Assembly: GCA_964463425.1 (NCBI GenBank)
Contig: CAYXBV010000007.1
Coordinates: 1 to 31,769, forward strand
Direction: 5' to 3'
Source: JAHJHG01 sp964463425
GTDB lineage: Bacteria; Patescibacteriota; Microgenomatia; UBA8517
Length of the DNA: 31,769 bases
The position numbers and the translations under genes are program-made. Each line of letters opens with the position of its first letter. Position 1 is the first letter of the stretch. Shown piece after piece: positions 30,655 to 31,769 of the stretch. The notes below the pieces were generated by a model. It saw only the letters and a list, made by a program, of their open reading frames with translations. It did not search any database and was not told where the DNA came from.

Positions 30655-31242
30655 TTATTTCTTGTCCGAACCGTCAATGGAGCTTCTTGAATATTTAACT
30701 TCAAGTAGTTTTTCTAATAAGGGGAATCTTTTATATGGTTGTTTGAAACTATCTGAACCCATATGACCTTCACCTTCTCGAATAATTAGAGTTCCCCCTA
30801 GGTGTTTAAACATTCTTAAACCCTCTTTGTCATCACAACCCCACGGGTCATCATTTGAGTTGATAAAGATGATGTCTTTGACATTTTTCTTTATTTTCTT
30901 CCAGTTGTATGTTTTTTGAAGTATTTTTGGATTGTCTCCTTTATCCTTTAATTGCGAATATCCCGCGACCAAGATTGCTTTGTGAATAGTTACGTTTATC
31001 CTTTCAAGAAGGCTCAAGATAAAAGGACTTCCTGCCGAATGACCAATTAGGATGGTGTCTTTAGTAAATTTTCCTTTTTTCAAAACAATTGGTAGCCACT
31101 TTTCCAAGTCAGGGGTATCGGAGTCGGGTAGTGTAGGAATCCAGACAGAATAACCGTTCTTTTCAAGAAATCTTTTTATACTTGGATGCCAAAAAGACTC
31201 TGGGTTACACCCTGTGCCATGGATTATTATTGCGTTTTTCAT
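30655..31242 (-). CDS. Alpha/beta hydrolase, RBBP9/YdeN-like
   Basis: 195 residues, the usual size for RBBP9/YdeN serine hydrolases. It opens with strand AIIIHGTGCNPESFW (oxyanion HG). The nucleophile is S69 in LIGHSAGS, the acid is in INSNDDPWG, and the catalytic His is in GEGHMG. There is no signal peptide, so it is cytoplasmic. Substrates of this family are poorly known. A TAGAAT box ends 8 nt before the ATG. The 109-nt gap downstream to the HD gene holds only the HD promoter and a CTGAGGCTAAAAA flank-like sequence. Confidence 0.88.
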   Translation of the reverse strand: MKNAIIIHGTGCNPESFWHPSIKRFLEKNGYSVWIPTLPDSDTPDLEKWLPIVLKKGKFTKDTILIGHSAGSPFILSLLERINVTIHKAILVAGYSQLKDKGDNPKILQKTYNWKKIKKNVKDIIFINSNDDPWGCDDKEGLRMFKHLGGTLIIREGEGHMGSDSFKQPYKRFPLLEKLLEVKYSRSSIDGSDKK

Positions 31243-31250
31243 CTGCCGTT

Positions 31251-31256
31251 ATTCTA
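31251..31256 (-). promoter_or_regulatory. -10 promoter box, leaderless start
   Basis: TAGAAT on the minus strand ends 8 nt before the ATG at 31242. The TG extension is absent. Confidence 0.45.
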
Positions 31257-31338
31257 CCTCAATTCTTTTCGCTTTTGAAGATAACAGGTTCGAAGGTGCT
31301 TAAGTGGGGTATGTAAAAATGAGGCTAAAAATCTATAT

Positions 31339-31364
31339 ACTCGCTGAGTGGAATGAGTATCGAA
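31339..31364 (+). repeat. Divergent copy of the dispersed repeat family
   Basis: ACTCGCTGAGTGG then AATGAGTATCGAAC, matching type A at about two thirds of positions, including TCGC at the start and TCGAAC at the end. It is preceded by TGAGGCTAAAAA. Confidence 0.5.
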
Positions 31365-31374
31365 CAAAAATGAT

Positions 31375-31647
31375 TTAGGGGAGGTCATACTTTTCTTTTA
31401 GTTTGTTAACTTCCTCCGGGTCCAGATCACCCAGGTCGTTTTGACCAGGTTCATCTGAAGAATATCTCTTTATTAAATCTTCAATGCTAGTGTCGCATTT
31501 CTTCAACTTTGTTTTGATTTTTGAGGCCAGTTTTTTACCCATTTCGACGTCTCCGTCTCGATCTACACCAATTAGGACCATAAAAGCATCTTTTGCTTCC
31601 GATACGGGTGAACGAAAAGGAATGTCTTCTTGACTATCTTCTGTCAT
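31375..31647 (-). CDS. Small acidic hypothetical protein (90 aa)
   Basis: 90 residues, soluble. A central hydrophobic strand (AKDAFMVLIGVDRDGD) and a Lys-rich helix (MGKKLASKIKTKLKKC) are followed by an acidic C-terminus. Its function is unknown. It is supported as a gene by an extended -10 box 6 nt before its ATG. Confidence 0.6.
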   Translation of the reverse strand: MTEDSQEDIPFRSPVSEAKDAFMVLIGVDRDGDVEMGKKLASKIKTKLKKCDTSIEDLIKRYSSDEPGQNDLGDLDPEEVNKLKEKYDLP

Positions 31648-31653
31648 TCTCGA

Positions 31654-31662
31654 ATTATATCA
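31654..31662 (-). promoter_or_regulatory. Extended -10 promoter, leaderless start
   Basis: TGaTATAAT on the minus strand ends 6 nt before the ATG at 31647. The upstream TTTTCGAACTTCT closely resembles the promoter at 30553. Confidence 0.65.
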
Positions 31663-31715
31663 AGAAGTTCGAAAAAAAGGGGATAAGGGGTATTTATAAC
31701 AGGTATTGAACTGAG

Positions 31716-31769
31716 CTCCCCGGGTAGGATTCGAACCTACGACCCTTCGCTTAACAGGCGAGCGCTCTA
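31716..31769 (-). tRNA. tRNA-Asn(GTT), partial
   Basis: The 3' half and anticodon arm are in the window: anticodon loop CTGTTAA gives GTT, T-arm GTAGGTTCGAATCCTAC, acceptor 3' strand CCGGGGA and discriminator G. CCA is not encoded. The 5' part lies beyond the window end. Confidence 0.9.

Noticed and set aside
27897..31364. CRISPR array
   Set aside because: Repeats are hundreds of bases to more than 1 kb apart, separated by genes, and vary in sequence; no cas genes are seen.

Overview
The window looks like the chromosome of a Candidate Phyla Radiation (Patescibacteria) bacterium, most plausibly from the Microgenomates side. That placement is inference. It rests on AT-rich DNA, small genes packed tightly, arrays of short VirB2/TrbC-like 'T4SS pilin' proteins, several membrane families typical of that group, and little Shine-Dalgarno use. 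UGA is used as an ordinary stop, which argues against Gracilibacteria and Absconditabacteria. No 16S gene, transposase, integrase or CRISPR array is visible.

Region 1 (1-12.0 kb) is an envelope and secretion locus. A large unknown cytoplasmic protein is followed on the minus strand by a VirB6/TrbL-like polytopic membrane protein, an 819-residue secreted protein with a lysozyme-like C-terminus, and six tandem pilin-like proteins. Two more pilin-like proteins, one with a Cys-rich ectodomain, lie beyond a plus-strand gene (8467-9174) that interrupts the series. That gene has its own promoter, a strong ribosome binding site and a cloverleaf-shaped terminator. A SpoIID/LytB-like secreted protein with a coiled coil follows. 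Together these look like parts of a cell-surface pilus or DNA-uptake apparatus plus wall-remodelling enzymes. No VirB4-type ATPase is in the window.

Region 2 (12.0-21.4 kb) is housekeeping. It holds a PH-domain membrane protein, a small membrane protein and a PP2C-like/TM/beta-propeller protein; then smpB, tmRNA (ssrA) and comF; a CBU_0592-type membrane gene broken by one stop; four tRNA-Ser genes with all four serine anticodons plus tRNA-Arg(GCG); a Nudix-fold protein lacking its catalytic box; and dnaG-rpoD.

Region 3 (21.4-27.9 kb) is mixed. It has a membrane-anchored CPHC thioredoxin-like protein, an RRM RNA-binding protein with a long leader, two SGNH-hydrolase-like proteins, a DUF5320-DUF134 pair behind a consensus promoter with a triple TGAATAT operator, small membrane proteins, a decayed sulfatase fragment and a DedA protein.

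Region 4 (27.9-31.7 kb) is accessory. Small single-gene units, mostly of unknown function and in both orientations, are separated by copies of a short repeat family built around GATGG..ACGA..TT.GAA. The layout resembles a cassette array. A partial tRNA-Asn closes the window.

The most general signal is regulatory. At least 14 genes have a -10 box, usually an extended TGn-TATAAT, ending only 6-10 nt before the start codon, so their transcripts should be leaderless. The sigma factor encoded here keeps the His and Glu that read the TG of extended -10 promoters.
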